DNA from: an uncultured Bacteroidales bacterium
Lineage (GTDB): Bacteria; Bacteroidota; Bacteroidia; Bacteroidales; UBA932
Direction of reading: 5' to 3'
Assembly (NCBI GenBank): GCA_949300335.1
Contig: CASGDV010000067.1
Span: 1 to 44,760, forward strand
Length of the DNA: 44,760 bases
Shown here: one piece after another, positions 27,237-35,017 of the stretch
Layout: every line of letters starts with the position of its first letter
Position numbering within the stretch: position 1 is the stretch's first letter
Translations under genes and position numbers: made by a program
Notes under the pieces: model-generated
Told to the model about the DNA's origin: nothing
The model's input: the letters and a program-made list of their open reading frames with translations, nothing else
Database searches by the model: none

Positions 27237-27313
27237 ACTAACCACATAATTAATAACACTAAAACTAATAACCAATAAGTTGTGAGAGTTTCAGAAGAAC
27301 TCTTCGATCAACT
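27188..27313 (-). ncRNA. Candidate small RNA of about 125 nt
   Basis: A perfect promoter (27320-27350) and a terminator hairpin with a long T-run (27188-27236) bracket about 125 nt on the minus strand with no proper gene between. The 5' part can form a small hairpin (AGAGT/ACTCT around 27283-27299), the middle is AU-rich, and the 3' end is the terminator stem. A 19-codon open frame beginning ATGTGGTTAGTTATG overlaps the terminator, so a leader-peptide RNA is an alternative. Free-standing RNAs of this design are known in Bacteroidales; I cannot assign a named family. Confidence 0.5.
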
Positions 27314-27319
27314 CGGGTG

Positions 27320-27350
27320 CAAAGGTAGTGCTTTTTTTTATTTCTGCAAA
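27320..27350 (-). promoter_or_regulatory. Promoter of the candidate small RNA
   Basis: On the minus strand TTTG (27347-27350), exactly 19 nt, then TACCTTTG (27320-27327): as good a match as the gyrA and rplS promoters, but with no protein gene downstream. Confidence 0.75.
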
Positions 27351-27492
27351 CTTTTTTTTGAAAAAAATGTTCGTACATGAATTAAAAATATATGAACTTT
27401 CATCCAAAAGTAGACTATTATGTCCAATGTTTGTCCATACCATTCGGAATGATGTTAATAAAAGGATTGTATCTTTTCCTAAACGTAACCTT

Positions 27493-27615
27493 GTGACTTG
27501 CAGTATCATCTCAGGAGAAGTGGCTTGGATCAGCCTTCCTGGAATCGTGCCTTGCAGCAATCTTCCTGAAGTAGTGTCCTGCAGCAGCCTTTCAGAAGTT
27601 GTGGTTTGCGGCGTA
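27493..27615. repeat. Degenerate 27-bp tandem repeat (minisatellite)
   Basis: Four full units start at 27493, 27520, 27547 and 27574, with a partial fifth at 27601. Each begins GTGnCTTG or GTGnCCTG and continues GCAGnA-CTTCCTGAA-like. The 27-bp period keeps frame, so both strands show 9-residue periodic translations (units such as VSCSSLSEV on the plus strand and TTSGRLLQG on the minus). The frames lack recognisable homology and overlap the small-RNA promoter, so I treat this as a non-coding minisatellite. Confidence 0.6.
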
Positions 27616-27640
27616 ATAAAGATACCAGATAAATGTTGAA

Positions 27641-27675
27641 AGAGACCGGTTCACATTTTCCGTGAGCCGGTCTCT
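27641..27675 (-). terminator. Strong hairpin after tRNA-Arg
   Basis: AGAGACCGG and TCAC (27641-27654) pair with GTGA and CCGGTCTCT (27662-27675), leaving one mismatch and a 7-nt loop. It lies immediately after the tRNA 3' end on the minus strand. The T-run is weak (TTTC), so it may be a terminator or a processing stem. Confidence 0.6.
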
Positions 27676-27676
27676 C

Positions 27677-27753
27677 TGGTGACCCCAACAGGATTCAAAC
27701 CTGTAACCTTTTGATCCGTAGTCAAATGCTCTATTCAGTTGAGCTATGGGGCC
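27677..27753 (-). tRNA. tRNA-Arg (anticodon ACG)
   Basis: A complete cloverleaf on the minus strand: acceptor GGCCCCA pairing with TGGGGTC (one G-T), D arm GCTC/GAGC, anticodon arm TTTGA/TCAAA with loop CTACGGA (anticodon ACG at 27717-27719), T arm ACAGG/CCTGT with TTTGAAT loop, discriminator A and an encoded CCA end. ACG, modified to ICG, reads CGU, CGC and CGA. It lies 38 nt after the rplS stop and may share its transcript. Confidence 0.93.
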
Positions 27754-27791
27754 GTTATGGTTTCTGAACAAAGTTCGTCGACCTTATGTCT

Positions 27792-28172
27792 TTAAGCATT
27801 TTCCTCGTTGAGGATAGCTATCTTCTTCTCTTTGATCCTTGCCTTCTTACCAGAGAGCTCTCTCAAATAGAAGATTCTTGCTCTTCTTACCCTACCATAC
27901 TTGTTAACTTCGATAGAGTCGATAAAAGGTGAAGCGAACGGGAATATTCTCTCAACTCCGATGCCGTTTGAAACCTTGCGGATAGTAAATGTCCTGGTTG
28001 CCGGAGATGCACCCCTCAACTGGATAATTACACCCTTGAACTTCTGAAGTCTCTCCTTGTCGCCTTCCTTGATTCTGTAAGTGACGGTAACAGTGTCACC
28101 AGCCTTGAATTTCGGGTATGAAGCAACTTTCTCATTGGCGAAAGCCTGCTCTACTACTTTAATTAAATCCAT
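27792..28172 (-). CDS. rplS: Ribosomal protein L19
   Basis: A 126-residue protein of the large ribosomal subunit. [55 protein letters not shown] and [16 protein letters not shown] are the classic L19 blocks (core motifs [10 protein letters not shown] and GVERIFP). It has a perfect promoter 75 nt upstream and is followed by tRNA-Arg. Length is slightly above the E. coli protein (115), with a charged C-terminal extension. Confidence 0.97.
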   Translation of the reverse strand: MDLIKVVEQAFANEKVASYPKFKAGDTVTVTYRIKEGDKERLQKFKGVIIQLRGASPATRTFTIRKVSNGIGVERIFPFASPFIDSIEVNKYGRVRRARIFYLRELSGKKARIKEKKIAILNEENA

Positions 28173-28246
28173 ATTTCAATAACTTTTAAGTGGCAACGTT
28201 GCATATTTTCCACCCGATGCAAGAGGTTGCAATAATTTTGGGACTG

Positions 28247-28277
28247 CAAAAGTACTAATATTTTCCAATTATGCAAA
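28247..28277 (-). promoter_or_regulatory. Promoter of rplS
   Basis: On the minus strand TTTG (28274-28277), exactly 19 nt, then TACTTTTG (28247-28254). The predicted leader is about 65-70 nt and contains two TTGCA-type repeats, so leader control of L19 is possible. Confidence 0.75.
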
Positions 28278-28333
28278 ATAATTTTCTAATTTATTTCCTT
28301 TCTTGTCCCGATTGCCTTTCAAGCATGAATATT

Positions 28334-29509
28334 CTAGAACATGTCCCTCAGTTTCTCAAAGAAACTCTTGTCTTCCTTGCTTGGATTAGGTTTGAAACTG
28401 CTGCTGTTTCTGAGGCCCTCAAGCATTTCCTTTTCTTTCTTGTCGAGTTTCTTTGGAATCCATACGATTATCTTCACATACAGGTCACCGACTCCATAGC
28501 TGTTGTTCACAGTAGGAAGACCCTTGCCTTTCAGACGAATCACGCTGCCGGACTGGGTACCAGCTTCAATCTTGGTCCTGTACATGCCATCAAGACACGG
28601 AACTTCTATCTCGGTTCCCAAAACTGCGTCAATCACTGATATTACCTTGGTATATATAAGATTGTTTCCTTCACGTTTCAGTTCCGGATGCTCAATTTCA
28701 TCAATTACGAGGAGCAGGTCTCCGTTTATACCGTTGTTCTTTGCGCCATGGCCTTCACCCCTGACCGTTATCTGCATGCCGGCTTCGACACCTGCCGGAA
28801 TGCGGACTTTTATTGTTTCTCTCTTTCTGACCAGACCGGTTCCGTTACAGCTGCGGCACGGATTCTTGACAATCTTGCCCTCACCGTTGCATTGCTGGCA
28901 GGTCGAATAAGTAATGGTCTGTCCCAGAAAACTGTGTGCGACATGTTTGATCTGACCGGTTCCATGACATGACGGGCATGTGATAATATCCGAACTGTTT
29001 ACAGCTCCCTTGCCGCCGCAATCCTGACACGGAGTGTTTCTTTCAATCGAAATTTCCTTTTCCACTCCCGTGGCTATTTCGTTTAGTGTGAGTCTTACCC
29101 TTGTACGTATGTCCCGACCCCTGTATACCTTCTGGCCCTGCCTCTGTCCCTGGCCGCCGAAACCGCTGAAGCCCCCGAATCCACCGAAGCCTTCAAAACC
29201 TCCGAAACGCCCTCCGAACAAGTCTTTAAGTATGTCATTCAAATCACCGAAACCGCCGCTGAAATCAGGTCCTGCCTGACCGTCCAGACCGGCATGGCCG
29301 AACTGGTCATATTTTGCCTTTTTGTCAGGGTCGCTCAATACCGAATATGCCTCGGCAGCCTCCTTGAACTTTTCTTCGGCTTCCTTGTTGCCCGGATTCT
29401 TATCCGGATGATACTGTATGGCTTTTTTTCTGTATGCTTTTTTTATTTCATCCAATGATGCTCCTTTGTCGATGCCGAGCACCTCGTAATAATCTCTTTT
29501 TTCTGCCAT
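28334..29509 (-). CDS. dnaJ: Chaperone DnaJ (Hsp40)
   Basis: A 391-residue co-chaperone that stimulates the DnaK ATPase. J domain at 5-70 with HPD at 34-36, a Gly/Phe-rich region about 75-125 (repeated GFGGF), four CxxCxGxG zinc motifs ([32 protein letters not shown]), then the two substrate-binding beta domains. All parts are complete. grpE lies 21 nt upstream on the same strand; dnaK is not in the window. Confidence 0.96.
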   Translation of the reverse strand: MAEKRDYYEVLGIDKGASLDEIKKAYRKKAIQYHPDKNPGNKEAEEKFKEAAEAYSVLSDPDKKAKYDQFGHAGLDGQAGPDFSGGFGDLNDILKDLFGGRFGGFEGFGGFGGFSGFGGQGQRQGQKVYRGRDIRTRVRLTLNEIATGVEKEISIERNTPCQDCGGKGAVNSSDIITCPSCHGTGQIKHVAHSFLGQTITYSTCQQCNGEGKIVKNPCRSCNGTGLVRKRETIKVRIPAGVEAGMQITVRGEGHGAKNNGINGDLLLVIDEIEHPELKREGNNLIYTKVISVIDAVLGTEIEVPCLDGMYRTKIEAGTQSGSVIRLKGKGLPTVNNSYGVGDLYVKIIVWIPKKLDKKEKEMLEGLRNSSSFKPNPSKEDKSFFEKLRDMF

Positions 29510-29530
29510 AATCCGCCTCCTTGTTTAATA

Positions 29531-30130
29531 TCATATGCCTACGACAACCTTTGCGAACCTTATTACGGTGCCGTTGAGCATATATCCCGTCTGGACGACT
29601 TCCAGCACTTTCCCCTTGAGGTTTTCCTCCGATGCAGGAAGTTGTGCTATAGCCTCATGGAAGTCAGTATCGAAGTCTTTTCCGCATGCTTCGATTACGG
29701 AAAGACCTTTACCTTTCAGAAATCCCATGAGTTTGCCGTAAATCAGTTCGGTGCCTTCTTTTGCAGAATCACTGTCTGAAGTATCTTTCAACGCGGCAAT
29801 CGCCCTTTCAAAGTCATCCAGAATAGGAAGAAGTCCGCTAATAGTATCTCTAGAAGCTGTATTCACAAGATCCAGTTTCTCCTGGGAAGTGCGTCTTCTG
29901 TAATTGTCGAATTCAGCCATCAGTCTCAGGTAATCATCTTTTTCCCTGGAGAGCTTTTCCTTGAGTTCGTCAAGATTCTTCTTCAATTCGGACACTTCCG
30001 AATCCGTACTCTCCTCTTTCTGCTGTTTCTCTTCCTTTTCCCGTGTCTTTTTCATTTCTTTTTCATTCCCGGCATCTTTCATGCCTTCACATGTATTTGT
30101 CATTTTACTGTCTTCAGTACTCTTGGTCAT
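29531..30130 (-). CDS. grpE: Nucleotide exchange factor GrpE
   Basis: A 199-residue GrpE. The first 55 residues are very rich in Lys and Glu, then a long coiled coil (about 45-90) with DDYLRLMAEFDNYRRRTSQEK, then the beta-wing domain ending VVQTGYMLNGTVIRFAKVVVG, the family signature. It releases ADP from DnaK. It is the first gene of a grpE-dnaJ pair. An internal Met at codon 10 could be the true start; I keep 30130. No clear -7 box is seen upstream. Confidence 0.95.
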   Translation of the reverse strand: MTKSTEDSKMTNTCEGMKDAGNEKEMKKTREKEEKQQKEESTDSEVSELKKNLDELKEKLSREKDDYLRLMAEFDNYRRRTSQEKLDLVNTASRDTISGLLPILDDFERAIAALKDTSDSDSAKEGTELIYGKLMGFLKGKGLSVIEACGKDFDTDFHEAIAQLPASEENLKGKVLEVVQTGYMLNGTVIRFAKVVVGI

Positions 30131-30258
30131 ATCTGTAAATTTTTATGTTCATTGCAATCGGTATAATCCGTGCATGGCCGAAGCAAATAATCTGCCACAT
30201 GGATATCGTCTGCCATATTGTCAGAATACTTTATCTGGCCGTTTGAAGATGACAGAAA

Positions 30259-31290
30259 TCATCTGGATACCCTTCCTGAAGCTTCTCCTGCCATAAGCGC
30301 CTCAACTTCGGATACAGAAACCTGATTGTAATCTCCGTATATCGTATGCTTGAGGCAAGATGCCGCAGTGGCGAAATCAAGCGCTTTTCCATCGTCTCCG
30401 TATGTCAGCAACCCGTAGATCAGACCGCCCATGAAGGAGTCACCGCTTCCGACCCTGTCCACTATGTGTGTAATGTCATAGACAGGAGAACTTATGAACC
30501 TTTCCCCGTCATACAATAGGCCGCTCCATGTATTGTGGTCGGCATTTATGGAGCCTCTCACGGATGTCACTATCTTTTTTGCCTTCGGAAACCTCTGGTG
30601 CATAATTGACGAAATTTCCTTGAACTTGTCAGTGCTGCAGTTTGCAGTTCCGGCCCCGTTGCCTCCGGCCTTGATTCCGAAAACCATTTCCGCATCCTCT
30701 TCATTGCCCAGAATCACATCGCAGTATGAAACCAGTTTTTCCATTACTTCACATGGACGGGCGCCGTACTTCCAAAGATTTTTCCGGTAATTCAGGTCGC
30801 ATGACACGGTTATTCCCTTTTTTGAGGCAGCAACGACTCCCTCCAGACACGCCTCTGCAGCACTTCCGCTTATTGCTGGAGTTATACCTGTCCAATGAAA
30901 CCAGTCGGCATCGCTCAGGATATTGTCCCAGTCAAGCATACCTGGCTGTATCTCGGCCATAGAGGAATGGGCTCTGTCATATATTATCTTGCTCGGCCGG
31001 GCTACTGAACCTCTTTCAAGGTAGTAGATTCCCAGACGTTCTCCTCCGAAAATACAATGCTCAGTATCGACACCGTAGCTCCTCAGGTTCCTGATGCAGC
31101 TTCTGGCAATGTCATTGTCAGGGAGCCGGCTCACGAACCGGGCTCCTATACCGTAGTTTGCCAGTGAAACGGCAACATTAGCTTCCGCGCCGCAAAAAGT
31201 AGAATCGAAATATCCTGCCTGTGAAATTCTCAGGTGGTCAGGAGCAGAAAGCCGTAGCATGATTTCTCCGAATGTAATGACGTTAGGCAT
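30259..31290 (-). CDS. PfkB-family sugar kinase, KdgK-like
   Basis: A PfkB-family (ribokinase-fold) kinase, 343 residues from the ATG at 31290; the frame also allows 31323, but MPNVITFGEIMLRLS is the usual N-terminus. Motifs: GGAEANVAVSLA in the form CGAEANVAVSLANYG, DLNYRKNLW (typical of 2-keto-3-deoxygluconate kinases), ILGNEEDAEMVFG, and the catalytic VGSGDSFMGGLIYG with its base Asp. By resemblance it phosphorylates 2-keto-3-deoxygluconate, but the substrate is not proven. It diverges from the glpT-like gene and may or may not belong to that locus. Confidence 0.82.
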   Translation of the reverse strand: MPNVITFGEIMLRLSAPDHLRISQAGYFDSTFCGAEANVAVSLANYGIGARFVSRLPDNDIARSCIRNLRSYGVDTEHCIFGGERLGIYYLERGSVARPSKIIYDRAHSSMAEIQPGMLDWDNILSDADWFHWTGITPAISGSAAEACLEGVVAASKKGITVSCDLNYRKNLWKYGARPCEVMEKLVSYCDVILGNEEDAEMVFGIKAGGNGAGTANCSTDKFKEISSIMHQRFPKAKKIVTSVRGSINADHNTWSGLLYDGERFISSPVYDITHIVDRVGSGDSFMGGLIYGLLTYGDDGKALDFATAASCLKHTIYGDYNQVSVSEVEALMAGEASGRVSR

Positions 31291-31619
31291 GGTCTTAACA
31301 ATATTGTAATGATTATTTATCAATATATTTCACGGTTATATTTCATAACAATGGCCTTCGGACGTATATTTGCGCCCGAAAACAAGGCTCAACAAAGTCC
31401 AAATTTAACAATAATTGTAATTTCTCTCATGATGTCCGAATTTTTTATGTTTCGGAAGTGAAAAAAATTATTGTTTTTTGTTTTGTAAAAAAATGTTAAA
31501 ATTTTGTTATGTTATGTTTTTGATATATATTTGCTTTCGATTTGAAATGATTTGCTTTTGAATCAAATCACAGCAAGGCCAAATAACTACATAACATAAT
31601 TAAATAAATAAAACTGATA
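31291..31619. promoter_or_regulatory. Divergent control region between the sugar kinase and the glpT-like operon
   Basis: A gene-free stretch of 329 nt, AT-rich near 31440-31540. It holds a dyad TTCGG-A-CG/CG-C-CCGAA (31357-31364 and 31373-31380) with a TATATTTG -7-like box as its spacer, a minus-strand TAAATTTG (31400-31407) that may serve the kinase, the glpT promoter (31503-31533), and a perfect 7-bp inverted repeat TGATTTG/CAAATCA (31548-31554 and 31564-31570) just after the predicted start site. The two dyads are candidate operators; no regulator gene is in view. Confidence 0.5.
31503..31533 (+). promoter_or_regulatory. Promoter of the glpT-phosphoesterase-susCD operon
   Basis: TTTG (31503-31506), exactly 19 nt, then TATATTTG (31526-31533): a perfect match. 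The leader is about 80 nt and carries the TGATTTG/CAAATCA dyad. Confidence 0.75.
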
Positions 31620-33041
31620 ATGGCTAGTTTTTTTGATCCCCCATCAGCAAAGCCACTATTGTCCAAGGAGAAGATTTCCAAAGTATACAAATCCATGAGA
31701 TTCAAGGTATTCATGGGATCTTTCCTTGGTTATGCGGCTTATTATCTTGTTCGCAAGAACCTTTCTCTGGCAGCCCCGGGTATGATTGAGGACGGCCTGG
31801 TTGACAAGGCCGGAGTCGGTATTGCCATGTCGGCTGTTTCCATTGCCTATGCTTTCAGCAAATTCATCATGGGAAGTGTTTCCGACCGTTCCGATGCCAG
31901 AAAATTTCTGGTTATAGGTCTGATTCTCGCTTCATTGACCATGATGTCTGTAGGATTGATTCCGTTCGGTACGAATCAGATGTTCAATGTAGCCGTTATT
32001 TTTATTCTCATGCTGATTGTCGGATGGCTGTCCGGTATGGGATGGCCTCCTTGCGGCAGAATCATGGCATATTGGTTCTCGCAGAATGAACGCAGTTTCA
32101 AGATGTCTGTCTGGAATACCTCCCATACCCTCGGAGGCGGAACTCTCGGCCTTCTTGTTACATTCGGCATGTTCATATTTGCCGGAATAGGAATAGAACA
32201 GACATGGCGTGCGGCTTTCGTCGTTCCTTCCGTCGTGGCACTGCTGATTGCGGCTTTCTGCTGGTGGGCTCTGCGTGACAGACCGGAAGCCTGCGGACTG
32301 CCTTCCATACAGGAATGGAGGAATGATTATTCCGGAGTAAAGAAAGCCGATGCTTCAGGAAAGAAGATACCTTTCAAGGAACTGTTCATCGATTATATAT
32401 TCAAAAACAAGTTCCTTTGGGTAATAGCATTTGCAAATTCCTTCGTATATATGGTGAGATACGGTGTCGGCGACTGGGCCCCTATCTACCTTCAGGAAAT
32501 GGATATCATGACTGCGGAGGAAAGCAATCTGGCTTTCGCCCTGCATAATTATGCCGGAATTCCGGGAACGATAATCTGCGGATGGATTTCTTCCAGATTC
32601 TTCAAGGGAAGATGTACTCCTCCGAATGTGATATTCATGGGAGCTGTCCTGTTCGGAACACTTGTCTACTGGCAGGCAGGCAATATCGCCGCATTGTTTG
32701 CCGGTGCATCTGCATCCCCTGAAGTTGTCGCTTCCGTTTCAAAGTTCCTCGTTTACTTCGCATTGGTTCTTGTGGGCTTCTGCATATACGGCCCTGTAGC
32801 CCTTATCGGAATACAGGCCTTGAACCTTGTTCCGAAGAACGCAGCAGGAACAGCAGCCGGATTTGTCGGGCTTTTCGGCTATCTTTTCGGCGATGCTATT
32901 CTGTCCAAACTTCTTATGGGAACGGTTGCGGAAACAACAGGATGGGAAATCACCTTCATAATGTTGTCGGCAGCCAGTGTGCTGGCAATGCTGCTGTGTG
33001 CGCTGACATGGAAAAGCGAGAAGAAATTGTCTGAAAATTAA
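31620..33041 (+). CDS. Organophosphate:phosphate antiporter, GlpT/UhpT type (MFS)
   Basis: A 473-residue inner-membrane transporter with about 12 helices. The organophosphate:phosphate antiporter family is clear: GYAAYYLVRKNLSLAAPGM near residue 40 (Arg matching E. coli GlpT Arg45), KFIMGSVSDRSDARKF, WNTSHTLGGG and MVRYGVGDWAPIYL (Arg matching Arg269); both are the phosphate-binding arginines in GlpT. Glycerol-3-phosphate is the likeliest substrate, but hexose phosphate or phosphoglycerate cannot be excluded, so no symbol is given. It is the first gene of the operon; the phosphoesterase gene starts 11 nt after its stop. Confidence 0.88.
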   Translation: MASFFDPPSAKPLLSKEKISKVYKSMRFKVFMGSFLGYAAYYLVRKNLSLAAPGMIEDGLVDKAGVGIAMSAVSIAYAFSKFIMGSVSDRSDARKFLVIGLILASLTMMSVGLIPFGTNQMFNVAVIFILMLIVGWLSGMGWPPCGRIMAYWFSQNERSFKMSVWNTSHTLGGGTLGLLVTFGMFIFAGIGIEQTWRAAFVVPSVVALLIAAFCWWALRDRPEACGLPSIQEWRNDYSGVKKADASGKKIPFKELFIDYIFKNKFLWVIAFANSFVYMVRYGVGDWAPIYLQEMDIMTAEESNLAFALHNYAGIPGTIICGWISSRFFKGRCTPPNVIFMGAVLFGTLVYWQAGNIAALFAGASASPEVVASVSKFLVYFALVLVGFCIYGPVALIGIQALNLVPKNAAGTAAGFVGLFGYLFGDAILSKLLMGTVAETTGWEITFIMLSAASVLAMLLCALTWKSEKKLSEN

Positions 33042-33052
33042 AGATTGACTTT

Positions 33053-34972
33053 ATGATGGATATCAGAACATCATGCCGAGTCTTGCTTGCCGTCCTGCTG
33101 ATAGTTTCTGCGGGCTGCAGAAAGACTGACGAGCAGAAACCTGTTTTCGATGTTTCCGGAATCGTATTGCCGAAAACCATCAATGTACATGCCGGAGGAG
33201 AGGTTACCCTTGAGGTGATAAAACAGAAAGGGCCGGCTGCTACCGACATTGTCAGACTTGTTTCTGAAGCATCCGGAGCGGCGTCTGACTGTATGATTTC
33301 AAATGCGGGCCAGGATGAATTCACTTTTGTCCTGAATCAGACTGTAACCACCGGGCATTATACTTTCAATATTGTAAGAGATGAAGAGAGCCGGCAATTG
33401 GGAAAAGTGCAGATAAACATTCTGTCGGATGTTGACATACTGCCCGAGCCTGAAACTACGGTATACGGCATTGTCGAGTGTGAAGGAAAACCTGTTCCCG
33501 GAGTTGTCATTTCCGACGGTGCGGAAGTCACGGTTACTGATGAAAAAGGCATATACCAGCTTGTTTCCGAAAAGGAAAACGGCTATGTTTTCATGTCGGT
33601 TCCTAAGGGTTATAATCCTCAGACCGACGGTGTGCTTCCTAAAATCCATCAGTATCTGACCGAAAGTCCGGGAAAACAGGAAAGAGCCGACTTCATCCTT
33701 TTGAAATCTCCGGAACAGGGAAACCATGAAATGCTTGTTTTCGGAGACATACATCTGGCATCAAGAACCGGCGATGCCGCACAGTTCAGCGATTTTACGG
33801 ATGATGTGAATGCTTATCTTAGTGCCAATGCCGGAAAAACTGTATACGGGGTGACATTGGGAGACCTGACATGGGACATATACTGGATGTCGAACGGATA
33901 TGACCTGAACAGCTATCTTACCGACATAAACAAGATAAAGGGACTGGTAATCTATCAGACAATCGGCAATCATGACCACAGCTGTTATCTGGCCGGAGAT
34001 TTCACTTCTGCCGGAGTATACAGAAAAGTGATAGGGCCAACCAATTATTCATTCAACATAGGCAGCGTACATTATGTGGTGCTGGATGACATCCGTGCGG
34101 ACAATACAGGCAATATCAATGACTCCGACAGAGGCAGAAGACATTACAATGATCTGATTCCGGAGACTATATCCTGGCTTCGGAAGGATCTTTCATATGT
34201 CGATAAAGGGACACCGGTCGTTGTGGCGATGCATGCCCCGCTCCATGACGAATACGGCAATGTCACTCTTGACCACGGGTCTGAACTTCTGGATGTACTG
34301 AACGGTTACGATGTGCATTTCATGACCGGCCATACACACAGCATGTACAACGTCGAGGGAACCGGCTATTATGAGCATAACTCCGGGGCAGTCTGCGCCA
34401 CATGGTGGTGGAGCGGATATGAGACTCCGGGCATACATATCAGCCGTGACGGAACTCCGGGAGGCTACAGGATTGTGAGTGTGAAGGGAAATGATTTTTC
34501 ATGGGTCTACAAAGGCACCGGAAAACCTTTGGACCATCAGTTCCGGACATATGACAGAAACGAGATATGCATGACTGCCCTCAAATTTGTACCGGACGGT
34601 TCCCCCGCTTCGCGTGATACATTTTCCAAAGAGGCATCCGAATATGCAGATGCAAGGACGGACAACATCGTATATATAAATGTATGGGACTATGATCCGA
34701 AATGGACGATATCCGTTACGGAAAACGGAGCGGAGCTTCCTGTAAAACGCATATCCGCAAAGGATCCCCTGCATCTCGTATCATATACGGCAAAACGTCT
34801 GAACAAGGATGCCAATCCTACTTTCAAGACAAACATGACCGGACATATGTTCGAAGTTCAGGCATCGGCACCGAACTCTACGCTGGAAATAAAGATAACC
34901 GACCGTTTCGGCAGGGAGTATACGGAATCGATGGAAAGACCTAAGAAATTCGATATTGAAGCCTATAAATAG
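33053..34972 (+). CDS. Calcineurin-like phosphoesterase lipoprotein
   Basis: A 639-residue lipoprotein (lipobox SAGC). After an extra beta-sandwich (about 30-130) comes a carboxypeptidase-regulatory-like domain (about 145-205, GIVECEGKPVPGVVISDG), then a calcineurin-type metallophosphatase: GDIHLA (about 229), LGDLTWD, GNHDHS (about 304), MHAPLHD and GHTHSMYN (about 425), which supply the two-metal ligands. The C-terminal domain (about 480-635, VWDYDPKW and DRFGREY) is of the metallophosphatase-associated type. It probably hydrolyses phosphomonoesters or phosphodiesters at the outer membrane. SusC follows after 45 nt with no terminator. The gene at 42704 is a paralogue. Confidence 0.87.
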   Translation: MMDIRTSCRVLLAVLLIVSAGCRKTDEQKPVFDVSGIVLPKTINVHAGGEVTLEVIKQKGPAATDIVRLVSEASGAASDCMISNAGQDEFTFVLNQTVTTGHYTFNIVRDEESRQLGKVQINILSDVDILPEPETTVYGIVECEGKPVPGVVISDGAEVTVTDEKGIYQLVSEKENGYVFMSVPKGYNPQTDGVLPKIHQYLTESPGKQERADFILLKSPEQGNHEMLVFGDIHLASRTGDAAQFSDFTDDVNAYLSANAGKTVYGVTLGDLTWDIYWMSNGYDLNSYLTDINKIKGLVIYQTIGNHDHSCYLAGDFTSAGVYRKVIGPTNYSFNIGSVHYVVLDDIRADNTGNINDSDRGRRHYNDLIPETISWLRKDLSYVDKGTPVVVAMHAPLHDEYGNVTLDHGSELLDVLNGYDVHFMTGHTHSMYNVEGTGYYEHNSGAVCATWWWSGYETPGIHISRDGTPGGYRIVSVKGNDFSWVYKGTGKPLDHQFRTYDRNEICMTALKFVPDGSPASRDTFSKEASEYADARTDNIVYINVWDYDPKWTISVTENGAELPVKRISAKDPLHLVSYTAKRLNKDANPTFKTNMTGHMFEVQASAPNSTLEIKITDRFGREYTESMERPKKFDIEAYK

Positions 34973-35017
34973 AATAGACATATACAACTTATTTTTAACA
35001 GCCAAAATAAAACCATT

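Noticed and set aside
27328..27639. Open frame of 103 codons on the plus strand (and a shorter one on the minus strand over 27291-27560)
   Set aside because: Both are produced by the 27-bp tandem repeat and AT-rich sequence, and they cover the promoter of the candidate small RNA.
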